Assembly: GCA_910575585.1 (NCBI GenBank)
Contig: CAJTGF010000027.1
Location: 1 to 64,000, forward strand
Direction: 5' to 3'
Source: Clostridiaceae bacterium
GTDB lineage: Bacteria; Bacillota; Clostridia; Lachnospirales; Lachnospiraceae
Length of the DNA stretch: 64,000 nt
Shown here: positions 52,362-60,234 of the stretch, piece by piece
Layout: each line of letters starts with the position of its first letter
Numbering within the stretch: the stretch's first letter is position 1
Notes under the pieces: generated by a model
What the model was told of the DNA's origin: nothing
Databases searched by the model: none
Seen by the model: the letters and a program-made list of their open reading frames with translations, nothing else
Made by a program: the position numbers and the translations under genes

Positions 52362-52514
52362 ATGAACTTGAAGCAGATGGTACAAACAGCGGCAGGATGA
52401 GATGCAGCCACTCGTTTATGTTGGACATTAGTGCAGGATATCCCATTAGATGAACTTTATGTCGTTTGTAAATTTTTTGAGGCTCAAAACGAATTGAGGA
52501 AGATCTCAATGTAG
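52362..52514 (+). pseudogene. Small gene with in-frame TGA
   Basis: From ATG 52362 (GGAAGGGG 9 nt upstream) the frame reads MNLKQMVQTAAG, TGA 52398-52400, then DAATRLCWTLVQDIPLDELY and VVCKFFEAQNELRKISM to TAG 52512. The second half is protein-like and acidic/helical, and the stop is clean otherwise. One nonsense codon splits a ~50-residue gene. Family not recognised. Confidence 0.4.
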
Positions 52515-52590
52515 CGATATAGGATGCCTTTACAGATAACACAGGATTGCTTCTTAGCGCAGCCTAAGAATTGGCGGAATGGAGATGATC

Positions 52591-52845
52591 ATGATATTGA
52601 ATGAGGTTGCAAAACAGCTTTTTAACTTGTCCGATGGCGGGCATATTAACGGGAAAAGATTCACGCAGCAAGAACTGTGTGAGCATATCCGCAGGCTGAC
52701 GCAGGACCATGGAACATCCACAGCCGCCATGGACATTGCGCTGCCAGACGGCCTATGGCCTTGTACGATATCACGGCTTCCGCAATTTGGGAGAGGTTTC
52801 TATGATTACCACATACCGGACAGCAGAAAAATATCCGGACTATGA
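52591..52845 (+). CDS. Small hypothetical protein
   Basis: An 84-residue protein from ATG 52591 (GGAG ~9 nt upstream); ATG 52579 is an alternative. MILNEVAKQLFNLSDGGHIN, CEHIRRLTQDHGTSTAAMDI. The TATCCGCA inside it (52686) is in the coding CEHIRR and probably incidental. No family known. In a decayed neighbourhood, so possibly non-functional. Confidence 0.45.
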   Translation: MILNEVAKQLFNLSDGGHINGKRFTQQELCEHIRRLTQDHGTSTAAMDIALPDGLWPCTISRLPQFGRGFYDYHIPDSRKISGL

Positions 52846-52893
52846 TGTAGAGGATGTGCAGAAAAGATGCAGATGTTAAGGAGGAAGAAAGTC

Positions 52894-53216
52894 ATGACAT
52901 GGGAAGATATGAAGGTCAAATACCTCGAATGCCGGGAAGATATGACATCAGAAAGAGAGCAGGAATTTATAAATGACTGCTTTTCATGCTATGAGAATGA
53001 ATGATTTGCAAAGAAATTCTGGAGTCCTTTTGAAGAACACAAAGATAAGTAGGACAAGATTTTCGAGTTATAAAAAGATGTTCGGCGGAAACGCAAGATC
53101 TGTGTACTCTCCCTATGTGGGAGATTAAATTTGAGGATGGAACTGTGATAGGGGCTTATCCTGAAGAGATCATCCTAAGCGAAAGAAAAGCTAACGGATG
53201 CGCTTTCGAGGATTAG
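52894..53216 (+). pseudogene. Hypothetical gene with in-frame TGA and a frameshift
   Basis: ATG 52894 follows AAGGAGGAAG and reads MTWEDMKVKYLECREDMTSE, then TGA 53002 after CFSCYENE, continuing FAKKFWSPFEEHKDK to TAG 53050. The adjacent frame then continues GQDFRVIKRCSAETQDLCTL, PMWEIKFEDGTVIGAYPEEI to TAG 53214. All three segments have the same style (acidic, Cys-containing) and join naturally, so one ~107-codon gene was broken by a nonsense codon and an indel near 53048. Confidence 0.5.
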
Positions 53217-53236
53217 TGCAGGAAGGAGCATAATGT

Positions 53237-53608
53237 ATGACAAGGTTTGAGAAGGAGATCAGTGGAAAACTAGGAGATTTCTGGAAAAAACACGCAGAAA
53301 AGGAAGTAAAGAAGGCCGTCCTGTATGCGGATCAGGAAGCCGTTGTGGAGCCGAACGGCGCAATCCGTTGGATCGCAAGCGGCCACTACATTCCGGATGA
53401 CTACTGTGAGATGCTGGAATATGCCGGCTATCACTTCGACCGGGCTGCGACCAAAAGGGCCGCTGACGCCCAGGAAGGGAAGTTCCTTGAGGATTACAGC
53501 AGGCACCACAAGGGGTTCACGGATGAGGAACTTGCCGAAGCTCGCGCTGCTTTCGGGCCTGGGACGCGTATTGTCAATGTGTTCACGGGAGAAGAGACGG
53601 TGGTATGA
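53237..53608 (+). CDS. Hypothetical protein
   Basis: A 123-residue protein with a good site (GGAAGGAG). Charged helical N-terminus (KEISGKLGDFWKKHAEKEVK), then VVEPNGAIRWIASGHYIPDD and LEYAGYHFDRAATKRAADAQ. The ordered domain and lack of decay suggest a functional gene. Unknown family; I associate this type with mobile elements of Clostridia. Confidence 0.6.
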   Translation: MTRFEKEISGKLGDFWKKHAEKEVKKAVLYADQEAVVEPNGAIRWIASGHYIPDDYCEMLEYAGYHFDRAATKRAADAQEGKFLEDYSRHHKGFTDEELAEARAAFGPGTRIVNVFTGEETVV

Positions 53609-53745
53609 CATGGAAAACGCCTAAAAGAAAAGGAGAGCGAAAAAAGTGAAACTTTATTTTTACCATTTGCAAGAAAACAGCTAGTTTGCTGCGTACATCA
53701 CAATTTTTCAAAGATTGTATTGATTGGATCATGACGACCGTTCCT

Positions 53746-53773
53746 AAACCGCCTTTTTATAGGGCGGTTTTTA
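53746..53773 (+). terminator. Terminator
   Basis: AAACCGCC/GGGCGGTTT with TTTTTATA loop and TTTT. Confidence 0.75.
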
Positions 53774-53873
53774 ATGCGGAAAAACGGCGTCCACGGGGGC
53801 CCTTCCCGTTTCCATACTATCAGTGATCAAATAATAGGCATGGAGCTATAGGCCCAGCCAAAGGAGAAAAATA

Positions 53874-53963
53874 ATGAATATCATCAAAAAAAACGGTACA
53901 GAGGCACCATTTGACCGCAGTAAGATCGTAAATGCGATCATCTTGGCGGTTATTATGTCCTGA
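53874..53963 (+). pseudogene. ATP-cone stub of an anaerobic ribonucleotide reductase
   Basis: After AAAGGAGAAA the ORF reads MNIIKKNGTEAPFDRSKIVN, then AIILAVIMS and TGA 53961. MxIIKxNGxExPFDxxKIxxAI is the start of the ATP-cone domain of class III (NrdD) and other RNR large subunits. Only 29 codons exist and nothing downstream continues the protein. CCATACTA 53812-53819 is 54 nt upstream, so the promoter outlived the gene. Confidence 0.55.
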
Positions 53964-54000
53964 TCCATGATTGATCAGGGGAGATAACTGGCGGCCCATA

Positions 54001-54008
54001 CCATACTT
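54001..54008 (+). promoter_or_regulatory. CCATACTT motif
   Basis: 67 nt before ATG 54076. Confidence 0.4.
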
Positions 54009-54075
54009 TCCATAAAGCCAGGTTTCTGTCGAAAAAATGCCGGATCACCGATGCAGAGAGAAAGGATCCAGAAAA

Positions 54076-54237
54076 ATGTGGATGAGGATCGTGCCCGTGC
54101 TGTTAGCCGTACTGTTCCTACTGGTGGCAGGGTATACCTGCCTTATCACACTGTCCCCGGAGGACAAGCTGGCCGAAGATGAGGAGCAGGAAACTTGGTG
54201 TAGGAAACACCATGCAGATAGGAGGAGCGGCAGGTGA
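54076..54237 (+). CDS. Small single-span membrane protein
   Basis: A 53-residue protein (GAGAAAGGATCC site). One hydrophobic helix (~4-22 RIVPVLLAVLFLLVAGYTCL) and an acidic/basic cytoplasmic tail (SPEDKLAEDEEQETWCRKHH). Similar small proteins occur repeatedly on Clostridia conjugative elements; function unknown. ATG 54076 is preferred to the longer ATG 54037. Confidence 0.55.
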   Translation: MWMRIVPVLLAVLFLLVAGYTCLITLSPEDKLAEDEEQETWCRKHHADRRSGR

Positions 54238-54252
54238 TAGCCTGCATATAAG

Positions 54253-54299
54253 GAAATACCCGCCCAACAGGGAAGCCCCTGCCGGATGGGTATTTTTTG
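54253..54299 (+). terminator. Terminator
   Basis: AATACCC/GGGTATT stem with a 26-nt loop that contains further GC pairing, followed by TTTTT. Confidence 0.8.
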
Positions 54300-54330
54300 T
54301 AAAACGCAAACAAGGCTATCTGGGTGGTTG

Positions 54331-54338
54331 CCATACTT
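54331..54338 (+). promoter_or_regulatory. CCATACTT motif upstream of the recR operon
   Basis: Followed by CCTATGAACAAA; AAAACGCAAAC 31 nt upstream. 110 nt before ATG 54448. Confidence 0.45.
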
Positions 54339-54447
54339 CCTATGAACAAAAACAGGCATCAGAGGAGGGAAAAGACATGGGAGTATAAAAAAATACAGCT
54401 ACTAAAAAAACACAGCACAAAAACAAACGATCAAAAAGGAGAAAAAT

Positions 54448-54610
54448 ATGGGAAAAGTATTAAGAAGCGGTACGGTATACATGGGTACCTGCCAAAAAGA
54501 TCAAAGGCTACAAAGACACCGTCCACGGCGAATGCTGGGGCAGTGGGAATGTCACAACCTACCTGGAGACAGAAAATGAGCAAGACAAGCAGAACGAGGA
54601 GGTATTCTGA
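54448..54610 (+). pseudogene. Small gene with a frameshift, directly before recR
   Basis: An AAAGGAG site precedes ATG 54448 (MGKVLRSGTVYMGTC). Near 54490 the protein-like reading changes frame to KKIKGYKDTVHGECWGSGNV, TTYLETENEQDKQNEEVF, ending at TGA 54608 that overlaps the recR start (TGATG). The ancestral protein was ~54 residues; a single-base indel in an A-run (54494-54498) is the likely cause. The long alternative ORF 54324-54746 in the third frame is probably spurious. Confidence 0.5.
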
Positions 54611-55206
54611 TGAAATACTACAGCGAGAAGATGAACCGGCTCGTAACGCAGCTTTCCATGCTCCCGGGGATTGGGCAGAAGACGGCGGAGAAACTGGCAT
54701 ACCATATCGTGAAGCTGCCGAAGGAACGGTCAGTGGCGCTGGTTGATGCCATACGGGACGCCAGTGAGAACGTTTCCTACTGTAAGATATGTTTTGCCAC
54801 GTCCGATGAGGATACCTGTCCGGTATGCCGGAGCCAGAACCGGAACCACCGGGTCATCATGGTCGTGGAGAATGACGACAACATGGCCCAGATGGAGAGG
54901 AGCGGTGTGTATGACGGCGTGTACCATGTGCTGCAGGGCGCGATTGACGTCATGAAAGGCATCGGGCCGAACGATATACGCTTAAAGGAACTGATGATCC
55001 GCCTGCGGGATGACGTAGACGAGATCATCCTGGCGACTAATTCCAGTGTAGAAGGCGAGGCTACGGCCACATATATCAGCCATCTGGTGAAGACGCTGGG
55101 TATCAAGGTCACACAGCTGGCATCAGGGATCCCTTACGGAGCTGACATCCAAATGGTCGATGGCCCTACACTGGCACGGGCGTTCCGGAACCGCGGGGAA
55201 GTATAA
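54610..55206 (+). CDS. recR: Recombination protein RecR
   Basis: A 198-residue protein: helix-hairpin-helix (~13-35, LSMLPGIGQKTAEKLAYHIV), zinc finger Cys58, Cys61, Cys70, Cys73 (YCKICF, TCPVCR), TOPRIM domain (~80-175, VIMVVENDDNMAQMERSGVY; DDVDEIILATNSSVEGEATA) and Walker B-like C-terminal ASGIPYGADIQMVDGPTLARA. RecR, with RecO and RecF, loads RecA at gaps. A second copy on an element is a common way to help its own replication or repair. Intact and well supported; start overlaps the previous stop. Confidence 0.95.
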   Translation: MKYYSEKMNRLVTQLSMLPGIGQKTAEKLAYHIVKLPKERSVALVDAIRDASENVSYCKICFATSDEDTCPVCRSQNRNHRVIMVVENDDNMAQMERSGVYDGVYHVLQGAIDVMKGIGPNDIRLKELMIRLRDDVDEIILATNSSVEGEATATYISHLVKTLGIKVTQLASGIPYGADIQMVDGPTLARAFRNRGEV

Positions 55207-55271
55207 CTGCTAAGTTACCGCAAAGCTTGCTGTGTGGTAAGTTCCGATAACAACAAAAGGAGGCGTAAGCA

Positions 55272-55856
55272 ATGCAAGTATATCATGTTTCGTTGGATAC
55301 CGAGGGTGATATGTACAAACTGTTTGAGCCAAGGATACCGTGGGCGATGAGCGAAGAGGAAGATGCTTACACGCCCCGGATATGCGTTAGCACGAACATC
55401 GTAGGGGCTGTCTCAGGTGTTGGGTATGATGCGGCGTTTGAGGTTGGTACCTCTATCATGGTGTATTCCGCTGATGTACAGGAGCGTTTCTTGGAGCGCC
55501 CTGATGAACTGTTAGCCTATCATGGCGTCATGGATGCGATGTATACCCAGGAACACTGGGTCACATGGCCTCTCATGATGCATGGGAGCATCTATCAGAT
55601 AGAGTCCTTTGAGCGGGATAATTATTTGTTGCCGGAACCGAGGGTTGAGCGTAAAGTAAGGGAGTACCTTAGCGCAAGATACGACACGTACAGGGAATCC
55701 CTTACCCTGCATGAATTACTGAACCATTTCATTAGGCGTGTCGGCATCGATGAGGAGGATTTTGCGGAAATGTTCGATATCCGGGGCATACGGGTGTTTA
55801 CCCGCCTAGCCTTGAAGGCGGCCGATGGAAGCACGGTGATCCTGCGTTCCGGATGA
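55272..55856 (+). CDS. Hypothetical protein
   Basis: A 194-residue protein, GGAGGCG site. N-terminus MQVYHVSLDTEGDMYKLFEP, middle RICVSTNIVGAVSGVGYDAA and SIYQIESFERDNYLLPEPRV, C-terminal helical HELLNHFIRRVGIDEEDF. I recognise no family. Intact and probably expressed from the same region as recR (65 nt gap). Confidence 0.6.
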   Translation: MQVYHVSLDTEGDMYKLFEPRIPWAMSEEEDAYTPRICVSTNIVGAVSGVGYDAAFEVGTSIMVYSADVQERFLERPDELLAYHGVMDAMYTQEHWVTWPLMMHGSIYQIESFERDNYLLPEPRVERKVREYLSARYDTYRESLTLHELLNHFIRRVGIDEEDFAEMFDIRGIRVFTRLALKAADGSTVILRSG

Positions 55857-55901
55857 TCTGGGCATTCCTTAAAAACAATCTAAAAAATATGGAGGTTTTC
55901 C

Positions 55902-56179
55902 ATGAAAAAGATATATATTTTAAACAGCTGCAATGGGTTCGAGGAGTATAGTAGCATGCGGCTTGTGGCGGCGACCACTTCCATCAAAAAATCAAAAGCA
56001 TTATCATCAAGCAGATCAAAGAGGAAGAGATGACCTACACAAGAGGGAATGACGGCCTTTCAAAAACAAAGCAGATCAAAATGTTGCGCGAGGACTGGGA
56101 GAAGATGGGTGAAAACATTGTTTTTGATAACTTGAAGTACGGGTATGTTGAAGTTGTTATAGACGGGGAGATCCAGTAG
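55902..56179 (+). pseudogene. Small gene with a frameshift
   Basis: ATG 55902 after GGAGG reads MKKIYILNSCNGFEEYSSMR, LVAATTS, then at 55985-55997 an A-run marks a switch: the other frame gives KSIIIKQIKEEEMTYTRGND, IKMLREDWEKMGENIVFDNL, VEVVIDGEIQ to TAG 56177. The length of 278 nt is not a multiple of three. The gene is complete (~92 codons) except for a one-base indel in the A-run. Family unknown. Confidence 0.45.
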
Positions 56180-56239
56180 TAAATCGCAAGGTTCCCTAAC
56201 GCAAAAAAATAAAAAGGCCCGAATGAAAGGACAAAAAAT

Positions 56240-57289
56240 ATGGATATTAAAACCAGACGGCTGCGGGAAGCAGCCGATACAAAAAACAATACCATGGCCA
56301 GGATGGCGGTGGCGGCTGCCATCGCCGCCATTTTTATATCAGCCGTCTTGATTTCTGGCTGTGGGAAACTGCCAGAGTTAGACAAACTGGCAGACTTGGA
56401 ATTTATCGAGGAAACAGAGACGGAGATCCTGCAGGGAACGCCGGAAGGCAGCATCCTTTCCTGGAACGGTGAAGATGTGATCCCGGCATATAGCGGTACC
56501 CCGTGGGCAGAAGTCCATGGGAACAGCCCGTATTTTTCCGAAGGCGCAAGAGATCCGGATGTCTTTGAATCCTATTCAGACCTGGATGACCTTGGGCGGT
56601 GCGGGCAGGCTTATGCCAATATCTGTGAGACGCTGATGCCGATGGAAGAGCGCGGCCAGATCGGGCAGGTGAAGCCAAGCGGATGGCATACGGTGAAATA
56701 CCCTGAGCAGATCAGCGACCTGTATCTGTACAACCGGTGTCATCTTATAGGATTCCAGCTTGCCGGTGAAAACGCGAATGAGAAGAACCTGGTCACGGGC
56801 ACCAGATACTTAAATATCGAAGGGATGCTCCCGTTTGAAAATGAGATCGCAGACCATGTCCATGAAACCAAGCACCATGTCCTCTACCGTGTCACGCCGG
56901 TATTCCTGGATGATGACCTGGTATGCAGGGGTGTGGAGATGGAAGCAATGTGTATCGAAGATAACGGCAAAACAAATGGTTCAGGTGTATGCTTCCATGT
57001 GTTCGCCTATAATGTCCAGCCGGGTATCGGGATCGATTATGCGACCGGTGAAAGCTGGGTGGAAGACAACGGGAAGGAAAGCGGGGAAACGGATCCAGCA
57101 GGCATCCAGGACGATGAAAGAGGTACTGGAAAGCAGGAATACGCAATCAATATCAATACCGGGAAATTCCATCTGCTGGACTGTGCGAGCGTCCAGAAAG
57201 CGAACCCGGAAAATATCAAATTCTGGACATGCGCCAGGGATGAACTGATCGAAGATGGGTATTCCCCGTGCGGGGTGTGCAAGCCGTAA
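56240..57289 (+). CDS. Secreted EndA-like DNA/RNA non-specific endonuclease (lipoprotein)
   Basis: A 349-residue lipoprotein: signal with lipobox (residues ~20-42, ending AVLISGC). The nuclease domain (~80-260) contains LYNRCHLIGFQLAGENANEK, a variant of the DRGH/NRCH His-metal motif of EndA/NucA-type enzymes, and YNVQPGIGIDYATGESW. A C-terminal ~45-residue domain (INTGKFHLLDCASVQKANPE, DGYSPCGVCKP) is a zinc-binding appendage often attached to these nucleases. Such enzymes degrade or process DNA at the cell surface, e.g. for DNA uptake or invasion. The usual ribosome site GAAAGGAC is present. Confidence 0.85.
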   Translation: MDIKTRRLREAADTKNNTMARMAVAAAIAAIFISAVLISGCGKLPELDKLADLEFIEETETEILQGTPEGSILSWNGEDVIPAYSGTPWAEVHGNSPYFSEGARDPDVFESYSDLDDLGRCGQAYANICETLMPMEERGQIGQVKPSGWHTVKYPEQISDLYLYNRCHLIGFQLAGENANEKNLVTGTRYLNIEGMLPFENEIADHVHETKHHVLYRVTPVFLDDDLVCRGVEMEAMCIEDNGKTNGSGVCFHVFAYNVQPGIGIDYATGESWVEDNGKESGETDPAGIQDDERGTGKQEYAININTGKFHLLDCASVQKANPENIKFWTCARDELIEDGYSPCGVCKP

Positions 57290-57308
57290 GATAGGAGTTA
57301 TCTGGACA

Positions 57309-57338
57309 TTGACAAAGACCATCAAAAAAACATATAAT
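57309..57338 (+). promoter_or_regulatory. Sigma-A promoter of the Rpn gene
   Basis: TTGACA (57309-57314), 18-nt spacer, TATAAT (57333-57338), just before AAGGAG. A clearly classical promoter, and not of the CCATACTN kind. Confidence 0.75.
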
Positions 57339-57357
57339 AAAGATAAGGAGAGAACCA

Positions 57358-58311
57358 ATGGATAAGTGTGTTGACAGCAGTGCGGAAGGTGCCGAAATAG
57401 CAGAAAACGGTGAAGGGTTCAACACAGTCTTTGACGACGTGTTCCGGACAATCGCACAGAAAATGCCGTTCCTCTTGATCCCGCTGATCAATGAGGTTTT
57501 CGGAACCGCATATGCGGAAGATCAGAAATTTTTACAACTGCGTAACGAGCATTATGAAAAGTTTGGAAAGATCGTTACAGATTCCATTATACAAATTGAG
57601 GGGCATCTGTACCATATCGAATGCCAGTCAAAAAAAGACGGGGATATGGTACTCAGGATGATTGAATATGATTTTGCGATTGCTATTGAGCATTCAGTAA
57701 TGGACAAGGGGATCATCGAGATTGATTTTCCAGAATCCTGTGTACTGTATCTTAGGAACCACAGGGACATGCCAGACCATCATACTGCGAGGATTCGTTT
57801 TGCGGACGGGCAGACGGTAACCTATAAAGTCCCGGTGATCATGGCGCAGGATTATACAGTGGATAGCATTTTTGAGAAACGTCTGTTGGCATTGCTGCCA
57901 TACCGTATCCTGCGGTATGAACATTTTCTGAAATCGAACAGTGTAAACCCCAAAAAGATTGAACGAATGCTGGATGATTACCGTTTAATCTGCGGGAAGC
58001 TTCAGCAGATGCAGGAGCACGAGGATGCATCAGGACTGTATGTGGATATCATCGCGCTGATCAACAAACTGGCAGACTATGTAATTCCGGATGATAATCC
58101 GGCAAAAGAAAGGCTTGGTGAGATTATGGGTGGACAGATTTTGAAACTGAAATCGGAAAGTTTGAAAGAAGAGGGGCGTGCATTGGAAATTTATGCTCTG
58201 GTGCAAGATGCAGTATTGACACCAGAATTTGCTGCAGCAAGATTAAATCTTGATATCGATGAATTAAAAAAACGTATGTCACATAATGGATACCGATACC
58301 CAGAATCATAA
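57358..58311 (+). CDS. Rpn family PD-(D/E)XK nuclease
   Basis: A 317-residue protein. The nuclease core (~20-140) has NTVFDDVFRTIAQKMPFLLI, then DSIIQIEGHLYHIECQSKKD with the ExQ motif (IECQSK) of the PD-(D/E)XK fold, and IIEIDFPESCVLYLRNHRDM. A helical C-terminal half ends with LNLDIDELKKRMSHNGY. Rpn proteins promote recombination and are found in many copies; this one is intact. It belongs to the same broad family as the genes at 6893 and 8170. Confidence 0.82.
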   Translation: MDKCVDSSAEGAEIAENGEGFNTVFDDVFRTIAQKMPFLLIPLINEVFGTAYAEDQKFLQLRNEHYEKFGKIVTDSIIQIEGHLYHIECQSKKDGDMVLRMIEYDFAIAIEHSVMDKGIIEIDFPESCVLYLRNHRDMPDHHTARIRFADGQTVTYKVPVIMAQDYTVDSIFEKRLLALLPYRILRYEHFLKSNSVNPKKIERMLDDYRLICGKLQQMQEHEDASGLYVDIIALINKLADYVIPDDNPAKERLGEIMGGQILKLKSESLKEEGRALEIYALVQDAVLTPEFAAARLNLDIDELKKRMSHNGYRYPES

Positions 58312-58372
58312 TCCTGCAGATGCAGAAACAGGGTTACCATTTTCCGAAGCAGCAATCCATGTAACCTATACA

Positions 58373-58401
58373 AGAGACCGTCATTATGGCGGCCTCTTTT
58401 T
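58373..58401 (+). terminator. Terminator after the Rpn gene
   Basis: GAGACCGTCA/TGGCGGCCTC imperfect stem followed by TTTTT. Confidence 0.7.
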
Positions 58402-58457
58402 GTGTGTAAAAATATCCACATATGCATCCTCCTGACGCTGATTTACGGCTCAAGGCA

Positions 58458-58478
58458 CCATACTGCTATGGTCATACT
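58458..58478 (+). promoter_or_regulatory. Twin motif: CCATACTG and TCATACTT
   Basis: Two near copies 14 nt apart (58458-58465 and 58471-58478), 50-60 nt before the transglutaminase-like gene's first ATG 58526. Confidence 0.4.
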
Positions 58479-58525
58479 TAAGGAAAGTGCAAGAGAGAGA
58501 ATCTTCAGTACAGAAGGAGGCCGCT

Positions 58526-59407
58526 ATGAAAAACCGTTTTACAGTACGCTTTACCGCCGCAATACTGACCGCCGGGATTTATTGCCTGTATTCCCCCATC
58601 CATACGTAATCCATGCAGGGGAGGCACAGGAATATATCCGCACTATGGGCGACTGACTCTGATACAGTGATGGCAGCTGAGGGTTCCGATATCTTTTTCT
58701 TCAATACTGACAAAAGATATCTGTACAGCGGCAAAGGCATGTATAGAACCCCTGGGGCAGTTGTTGATGATGGAGCAGGAGGATGCGTGTATACCGGGGA
58801 TTATGAAATGGACAGGGAAATCTATTCCGCAAGCCGGGACTTATACTGCGGGAATGTCGGGTACAGCATGGAATATGAACGATACCCGAATGGGGATGTC
58901 CGCCTGTTTTTTAGGACCTGGTATGGGACACCGATACAGGCATATAAAGAACATACGGAGGCGAAGCAGAAGATTAAAGAGATCTCAGATTCCTTTCACG
59001 GATCTGATGCCGAGAAGGCAGAACAGACCTTTCAATGGGTCTGCAGCCATGTGGCGTATGCGGATGATGAAACGATATGGCAGCTTGAGGGCATGGGGCA
59101 GGACTGCGTACCGGATTATACCGGGATCCATGCCACAACCTATACCGCCGTCATGGACGGGGTAACGACTTGTTCCGGGTTTTCCGGCATGCTCTTGACC
59201 TTGTTGGACATGGAAGGGATTCCTGCAATGAAGATAAAGAACCATCTGCATGCCTACAATGCGGCGCTCGTGGAAGGGCGCTGGGTGCTGTATGACGCAG
59301 CCAGCGGCGTATCCGGCGACCCGGAAAGATTTATCCGGCGCTACCGGGATTACTATGAGCCGCAGGAAGTCACATGCGGTTTTTCGGCATATGCAGGTGA
59401 GGATTGA
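58526..59407 (+). pseudogene. Secreted transglutaminase-like protein, interrupted by in-frame TAA
   Basis: ATG 58526 (GAAGGAGG) opens a signal peptide (FTVRFTAAILTAGIYCLYSP) and meets TAA at 58607-58609; the same frame continues through 59407. ATG 58613 in the downstream part has no ribosome site. The second part contains a transglutaminase-like core: MDGVTTCSGFSGMLLTLLDM (catalytic Cys), KNHLHAYNAALVEGRWVLYD (His and Asp), and TDKRYLYSGKGMYRTPGAVV earlier. The junction could instead involve a small indel near 58600. If functional, it would crosslink or hydrolyse surface peptides. Confidence 0.55.
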
Positions 59408-59440
59408 CACCGGGCATTCGGCGGGTGTGAAAACTGCCAT

Positions 59441-59448
59441 CCATACTC
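59441..59448 (+). promoter_or_regulatory. CCATACTC motif
   Basis: 42 nt before ATG 59491; AAAACTGCC immediately upstream. Confidence 0.4.
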
Positions 59449-59490
59449 CATAATTTTTACAGAACCTGATGAAAGGAGGTGACAGCTGCC

Positions 59491-60234
59491 ATGGAGAAGC
59501 AGGACCTTTGTTATATCTACGACTCCGTATGGGCAGGGATGTACGCAGACTTTAAGCCGTTTTATGAGGAGACCAACCCGAAGATGGATCCGGACGATAT
59601 CCTGGAGATATGCAGGTACGCCTTCCGGTATTACCTCCGCTGGAACGCTGATGCGGTGCATCTGCGGCTGACGGAGGACGTCTTGAAACAGATGAAGCTG
59701 CACAGCCTTGTAAGGGCTTACCCGTTTCCGGAGGAAGTGAGCGAGCCGATGCGGATCCCATACCTGGTCGGGAAACTTTACCCGCAGTTTTACCATTTCA
59801 ACAAAGAGCAGGCAACAGAGGAGATCTATGCGGACCTGGTCGACCGGAACATGGAAAAACCGCCGAAAGGCTTTTTCGCAAACACGGAGGGAGGCCGGGA
59901 GAGGGCGAAAATCTGTTTCCGGTATATGGTCAATAACTATAAGATCTTCAAGACGAGGGAGGATGCGTTCCATTTCTTCAGCACCGTAGACGGACGTAAG
60001 TACCTCGGGCAGTGCCGACTGAAATATGTATCCAAGCTTTTCGGCACGGATATCGATTTCGTATACGAGTCTTTCAGCGACCTGGGGATGACGGCGCAGG
60101 AGCACGAGGAATGCATGTACTGCCGGGAAAAATACAAATCGAAGATCTATATGGAAAAGTATATCAGGAAGGTCAAGAAGCAGAAACGTGAAGAAAGGAA
60201 GTCGGCACAATGCTCAGTATCCGATCACTGTTAA
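59491..60234 (+). CDS. Hypothetical protein
   Basis: A 247-residue protein starting at ATG 59491 after AAAGGAGGTG; a GTG 12 nt upstream is inside the ribosome site. The N-terminus (YIYDSVWAGMYADFKPFYEE), middle (FYHFNKEQATEEIYADLVDR; FRYMVNNYKIFKTREDAFHF) and basic C-terminus (YIRKVKKQKREERK) do not match a family I know. A Cys pair (CMYCREK) near the end may bind zinc. It overlaps the next gene by 25 nt, suggesting translational coupling. Confidence 0.65.
   Translation: MEKQDLCYIYDSVWAGMYADFKPFYEETNPKMDPDDILEICRYAFRYYLRWNADAVHLRLTEDVLKQMKLHSLVRAYPFPEEVSEPMRIPYLVGKLYPQFYHFNKEQATEEIYADLVDRNMEKPPKGFFANTEGGRERAKICFRYMVNNYKIFKTREDAFHFFSTVDGRKYLGQCRLKYVSKLFGTDIDFVYESFSDLGMTAQEHEECMYCREKYKSKIYMEKYIRKVKKQKREERKSAQCSVSDHC

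Noticed and set aside
54324-54746. A 140-residue ORF overlapping recR
   Set aside because: It lies in a third frame across two better-supported genes and has no ribosome site.
333-58609. A variant genetic code with recoded stop codons
   Set aside because: All three stop codons end other intact genes normally (for example TAA 19809, TGA 21762, TAG 18665), and the in-frame cases include all three types, so decay or error is simpler.
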